A stretch of DNA of 64,000 nucleotides from Cesiribacter sp. SM1 (GTDB lineage: Bacteria > Bacteroidota > Bacteroidia > Cytophagales > Cyclobacteriaceae): assembly GCF_020178975.1 (NCBI RefSeq), contig NZ_JAHXBU010000092.1, forward strand, positions 310,001 through 374,000, read 5' to 3'. A model generated the notes under the pieces. That model worked only from the letters and a program-made list of their open reading frames with translations, did not search any database and had not been told where the DNA came from. This document shows positions 62,958-64,000 of this stretch, one piece after another. The position numbers were made by a program, and so were the translations under genes. How positions within the stretch are numbered: the first letter of the stretch is position 1; each line of letters opens with the position of its first letter.

Positions 62958-63668
62958 TCAAAATGCCTGTGCTGCAGGCCGAATGGTTATTTCATTTACT
63001 GCAACCCCGGCTGGTCTGCTGATGATGTAGCAGACTGCCTCTGCCACTTCTTCGGCACTGAGGCTCCCCCAGCCAAAGTTTTTCGCTGATTCATCACTAC
63101 CACCTATCGTATTGGAAAAAAAGTCTGTATCGACCACCCCCGGCAGCACTGTACTAACACGCACTTTTGGCTGCACTTCGAGCCGCAGTGTTTCAGCAAT
63201 ACTCTGAATTGCGGCTTTGGAGGCAGCATAAATCCCCCCCCATTCATGTGGTTTCCGGGCTGCTACTGACGATATGAATACGATATCGGTGGTATGGCTT
63301 TTTTCCAGCATCTGCGGAAGAAACGCCCTGATGGTGCGTAAATGCCCCATCACATTCAAATTCAGGATGTTATGCCACTTTTCCGGATCTCCTTCTGCAA
63401 GCCTTTCTTTAATGCCCTGGCCTGCATTGCAAACAATCAGGTCTGGAATGCCGTGCCGATCCTGCAAGTACGTGTATAGCCTTGCAACAGACTCGGCAGA
63501 GGTAATGTCTGTGTTGTGGTAAAACAGCCTAAGATATTGTGCAACAGGCTGTTTTGGATCTGCAATGATGGTGTTAGTCCCCCCCTCTGCCAGCTTGTTG
63601 GCAATAGCAAGCCCAATTCCTCCTGCTCCACCAGTTACCAGAGCTGTTTTATGTGGTAAGGATCGCAT
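62958..63668 (-). CDS. SDR family oxidoreductase, first gene of the glycan cluster
   Basis: From the ATG at 63668 this is a 236-residue SDR; the frame extends only through non-ATG codons to 63686. It has 'TALVTGGAGGIGLAIANKLAEGG', 'VCNAGQG', Ser in 'FISSVAARKPHEWGG' and YxxxK in 'GIYAASKAAIQSIAETL'. The C-terminus ('SAEEVAEAVCYIISRPAGVAVNEITIRP') is standard. It lies 33 bp upstream of the epimerase gene. It may reduce a keto intermediate of the pathway; the substrate is unknown. Confidence 0.88.
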   Translation of the reverse strand: MRSLPHKTALVTGGAGGIGLAIANKLAEGGTNTIIADPKQPVAQYLRLFYHNTDITSAESVARLYTYLQDRHGIPDLIVCNAGQGIKERLAEGDPEKWHNILNLNVMGHLRTIRAFLPQMLEKSHTTDIVFISSVAARKPHEWGGIYAASKAAIQSIAETLRLEVQPKVRVSTVLPGVVDTDFFSNTIGGSDESAKNFGWGSLSAEEVAEAVCYIISRPAGVAVNEITIRPAAQAF

Positions 63669-64000
63669 GTTCTCTTCTCTGACCAAGATGATGCTTCTTA
63701 ATTAATCCAGGTACTACTGTATTGACTGCTTAAATTATAGTCTGCATATAAGCATGTTCACCAAATGAAAAAATTGACCATACGTTTTCAGGTGAAATAA
63801 GCATGAACCACTATATACAGATGTATTTATGTTGCTTTAAGCTAAATAAGCTTTGGCTTAAAGTAATAGAAGAAGAACCTCTGCTATATAAAATTGTTTG
63901 GCTGCTGCTGAAGAAGCTTATCCACACCAGGTGAAATGCCTGAAGAACACCCATATAACCTGCTATAATACAGTGCCTTAACATGCCTCACCTAAAGTTA
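63669..64000. other. Upstream region of the glycan cluster
   Basis: About 330 bases to the window edge, AT-rich, with no ORF seen. It should hold the promoter of the minus-strand cluster. Confidence 0.4.

Noticed and set aside
1-64000. Mobile element or genomic island
   Set aside because: No transposase, integrase, tRNA-flanked junction, direct terminal repeats or clear base-composition break was seen.

Overview
The window looks like a chromosomal segment of a Bacteroidota bacterium, probably of the order Cytophagales. This is inferred from gene content: a TonB-dependent-type barrel receptor with a CarboxypepD_reg domain, lipoproteins with SxxC lipoboxes, BBP2 porin, tandem UspA proteins, a bacterial GH3-family protein, ankyrin and YsnF/DUF2382 stress proteins, AT-rich gaps and few Shine-Dalgarno sequences. 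GC content is moderate. I see no rRNA, tRNA, transposase, integrase, phage gene or CRISPR array.

Layout. 1-3.1 kb (minus): end of an exopolysaccharide export operon (outer-membrane export lipoprotein, then a Wzc-type co-polymerase/tyrosine kinase cut by the window edge). 3.7-9.3 kb (minus): a lipoprotein glycosidase, a GH3-family protein behind a structured leader, two YsnF/DUF2382 stress proteins and an ankyrin protein. 9.7-15.9 kb: an SDR oxidoreductase, a TonB-type outer-membrane barrel, and a LytS/LytTR two-component pair. 15.9-19.3 kb (minus): a compact periplasmic nitrate reductase operon (NapA, tetraheme NapC/NrfH-like cytochrome, 72-aa membrane protein) with tandem palindromes upstream. 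19.6-26 kb: a small conserved protein, a ModF-like twin-ABC ATPase, an Ldh_2 dehydrogenase and a large UPF0182 membrane protein. 26.2-33 kb: a stress island (MscS channel, DUF389 protein, three Usp proteins, a small membrane protein). 33.4-36.4 kb: small unknowns and an ECF sigma / anti-sigma-like / ClpP-paralogue operon. 36.7-49 kb: sugar metabolism (glucokinase, SDR, IlvD/Edd sugar-acid dehydratase, porin, exported Gfo/Idh/MocA enzyme, lipid kinase, SurE, PfkB kinase, GH65 phosphorylase with a frameshift). 49.1-51.9 kb: a small PH-like protein and PBP1A.

52.2-63.7 kb (minus): one long, tightly packed glycan or glycoside biosynthesis cluster. In transcription order it holds an SDR, a nucleotide-sugar epimerase, a cytoplasmic glycosidase fused to a CDP-paratose-2-epimerase-like domain, a zinc alcohol dehydrogenase, a Gfo/Idh/MocA oxidoreductase, a GT4 glycosyltransferase, three CgeB-like glycosyltransferase paralogues and a SAM methyltransferase, closed by a terminator. 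The overlaps and the mix of sugar-modifying, transferring and methylating enzymes suggest one pathway making a methylated, unusual-sugar glycoconjugate. This cluster, and especially its fusion enzyme, is the best candidate here for an undescribed system.

Other points worth a second look: two probable transcription attenuators (before the export operon and before the GH3 gene), the sigma/anti-sigma/ClpP module, the tandem operators before napA, and the barrel receptor with an extra C-terminal domain.
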